This document shows positions 62,572-64,000 of a DNA stretch of 64,000 nt, piece after piece. Numbering within the stretch: the first letter of the stretch is position 1; each line of letters begins with the position of its first letter. The DNA is taken from positions 4,464,001 through 4,528,000 of the forward strand of contig JAULSN010000001.1 in assembly GCA_033439765.1 (NCBI GenBank), read 5' to 3'. The position numbers and the translations under genes were made by a program. This DNA comes from Lasiosphaeria ovina. Lineage: Eukaryota; Ascomycota; Sordariomycetes; Sordariales; Lasiosphaeriaceae. The notes beneath the pieces were generated by a model. That model was not told the origin of the DNA, did not search any database, and saw only the letters and a list, made by a program, of their open reading frames with translations.

Positions 62572-64000
62572 ATGCCTCCTCGAACCTTTTCGTTGGACCT
62601 GAGCCGTAGCAGCTACGTCTGCAAGTCTTGCCTCACGAACCTGCGCATCTCAAACCAGCCAAAGTGGCTGGCGAGACACGGCTCAAGCGTCGCCCAGAAA
62701 GCGCAACAACCGCAATATCCTACCGGACAGAAAAGGCTCAAGCCGAAGGCTACAACTGAGACCATCTCGCTCGAAGACCTCCAGAAAGCCTTCACACAGC
62801 TGAAGACGGAAGCCCGGGAGCAGGAGCAGGAGCAGGCGCAGGCGCCGCCCGCCAAGACCGACGACGATGTATCCTCCACCGCGAGGCCGACTCAACCACT
62901 CACTGTGCGCTATTACAACGAGATACAGCCAGGCACGTACAAGCGCATGCCCGATAAAGATGGCTTTACTACCTCGGCCAAGCTCGACACCAAGATCGAG
63001 GCAGCCATCAACGAGCTCGAGCAGCAAATGGCGAGCACGGTCGAGATGCTCCAGCAGATGGAGGAAGTTGGAATGCAGGATAAAGCCGACGACCTGAGGA
63101 AACAATTTAAAAAAACTCTCCGCGACCAGTACAAGGGCAAGACCGGCCCCGAGGCCGAAGAGCACCGGTTGCTCCGTATACTTGGCTTCAGCGGGGCCCG
63201 CCATCGGGCCGTAGCCAACCTGAACCGGTTCCTGGCTCGCGAAAACGTTGTCAAGGGCGGCGTTCCCAGGCCGAAGGACCTGTTGGAGTGCTGGAAGTCC
63301 TACTCGGCCGCCCGCAAGTCTCTCTCAGCAGCCTGGGAGAATGTGCCTCGCGGTGTTTGGGATTTCCTGTGGACGACCCTGTCGTGGGAGGAAGGAGTCG
63401 ACAACCCCAACCGGATGTCGCACATCTACGTCCTGGCTAAGGACATGAGTGCTGCCGGCGTGGTGTTGAGGGATTCCCAGCAGCTGCTGGCCATCGAGGC
63501 CATGTTCATCGAGGGGTGGCAGGCTGAGGCCATCGAGGCCTGGAAGAAGGCTGTTACCCTGGGATCGAAGCCCGAAACCTTCAAGGAGTACTGGGAGCTA
63601 GGCGTCCGCATGTGCTGCATCTATGGAGACACGGAACGCGCCCAGAGAGCCGCCGACATGCTCCTGAACTCGGCACATGACACGGACCCCAGGATCATCA
63701 TCCCCATCGTCCGCGCTTTGGCGGCCAAGGAACCGACGCGTGAGCAAGCGTGGACCCTATACCGGGATATGCGGGATCTCCTCGGAACGAGCATGACGAT
63801 CGAGGACTACGACGTTGTGATTGGCTCGTTTTTGGCGTGCAACTGTGTCGAATTTGCCTTGCAGGCCTTTGTCGACATGATGTTCGCCGGCGCTATCGAT
63901 GTCCGCGGCAAGACCAGGCTTCCCACGGCAGTCGGCAATCATTTCTTCCTTGGGAAGTGGTTGAAACGGCTCATAGGGGCCGGTCAACTGGATGAGGCTT
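62572..64000 (+). CDS. Helical-repeat (PPR-like) protein, probably mitochondrial; 3' end outside the window
   Basis: An open frame from ATG (MPPRTFSLDLSRSSYVCKSC) runs 476 codons without a stop to the window edge, so the protein is incomplete. The first about 50 residues are rich in Arg/Ser/Lys and poor in acid, like a mitochondrial targeting sequence. A coiled-coil follows (LDTKIEAAINELEQQMASTV and MLQQMEEVGMQDKADDLRKQ). From about residue 280, paired helices of PPR/TPR-like spacing appear: IYVLAKDMSAAGVVLRDSQQ, AIEAMFIEGWQAEAIEAWKK, GVRMCCIYGDTERAQRAADM, IIPIVRALAAKEPTREQAWT, YDVVIGSFLACNCVEFALQA. Such proteins often act in mitochondrial RNA processing or translation. The exact family is not recognised. 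Confidence 0.85.
   Translation, partial: MPPRTFSLDLSRSSYVCKSCLTNLRISNQPKWLARHGSSVAQKAQQPQYPTGQKRLKPKATTETISLEDLQKAFTQLKTEAREQEQEQAQAPPAKTDDDVSSTARPTQPLTVRYYNEIQPGTYKRMPDKDGFTTSAKLDTKIEAAINELEQQMASTVEMLQQMEEVGMQDKADDLRKQFKKTLRDQYKGKTGPEAEEHRLLRILGFSGARHRAVANLNRFLARENVVKGGVPRPKDLLECWKSYSAARKSLSAAWENVPRGVWDFLWTTLSWEEGVDNPNRMSHIYVLAKDMSAAGVVLRDSQQLLAIEAMFIEGWQAEAIEAWKKAVTLGSKPETFKEYWELGVRMCCIYGDTERAQRAADMLLNSAHDTDPRIIIPIVRALAAKEPTREQAWTLYRDMRDLLGTSMTIEDYDVVIGSFLACNCVEFALQAFVDMMFAGAIDVRGKTRLPTAVGNHFFLGKWLKRLIGAGQLDEA

Noticed and set aside
62683..63204. Minus-strand frames of 88-173 codons at the right end
   Set aside because: They are shadows of the plus-strand open gene starting at 62572, which has coherent helical composition and no stop.
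1..64000. CRISPR array or bacterial defence island
   Set aside because: The sequence is a eukaryotic nuclear genome with spliceosomal introns. No spaced direct-repeat array was seen.

Overview
The window is nuclear DNA of a filamentous ascomycete, most likely a sordariomycete. Genes are compact and carry short introns, mostly 50-130 bp with GT...AG ends. Housekeeping proteins match the Neurospora/Chaetomium type, for example a LIM-RhoGAP of the LRG-1 kind and a mitochondrial arginine-specific carbamoyl-phosphate synthase. The one transposon carries G:C to A:T damage of the kind left by repeat-induced point mutation (RIP). All exon models were assembled by hand from reading frames and splice signals; no homology search was run.

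Layout, left to right: erg26 (+, sterol synthesis); lrg1 (-, Rho1 GAP of polar growth); a DUF2417 membrane protein with a hydrolase-like domain (-); two uncharacterised low-complexity proteins (- and +); a UBE2Z-like tandem-E2 protein (-) divergent from rfc2 (+, clamp loader); an uncharacterised coiled-coil protein (-) divergent from the large intronless brr2 (+, spliceosome helicase); a PWWP chromatin protein (+); orc3 (+, replication origin); a small conserved-looking unknown (+); sec66 (-, ER translocon) divergent from npl4 (+, Cdc48 cofactor); a TE island; cpa2 (-, arginine synthesis); frs2 (-, Phe-tRNA synthetase) divergent from a Dsc4-like gene (+), which is tail-to-tail with rcl1 (-, 18S rRNA processing); and a mitochondrial helical-repeat-like gene (+) that runs off the right edge.

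The genes are mostly unrelated core functions. Two local themes stand out. First, rfc2, orc3, the coiled-coil gene and the PWWP gene each have an ACGCGT box (the MBF/MCB cell-cycle element) 70-140 bp before the start codon. Second, sec66 and npl4 share one divergent promoter region and both serve ER protein handling.

The TE island (48068-50656) is the main accessory feature. It is a TA-flanked Fot1/pogo-type DNA transposon with terminal inverted repeats of about 100 bp. Its transposase is broken by stop codons and by a lost catalytic aspartate, and is interrupted by a 433-bp solo LTR with a perfect 5-bp target duplication. Simple repeats are frequent between genes. No tRNA, rRNA or CRISPR was recognised. 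I did not find a convincing new multi-gene system; the best leads are the MCB cluster, the tandem-E2 protein, the hydrolase-like protein with a lost nucleophile, and the nested, RIP-marked transposon.
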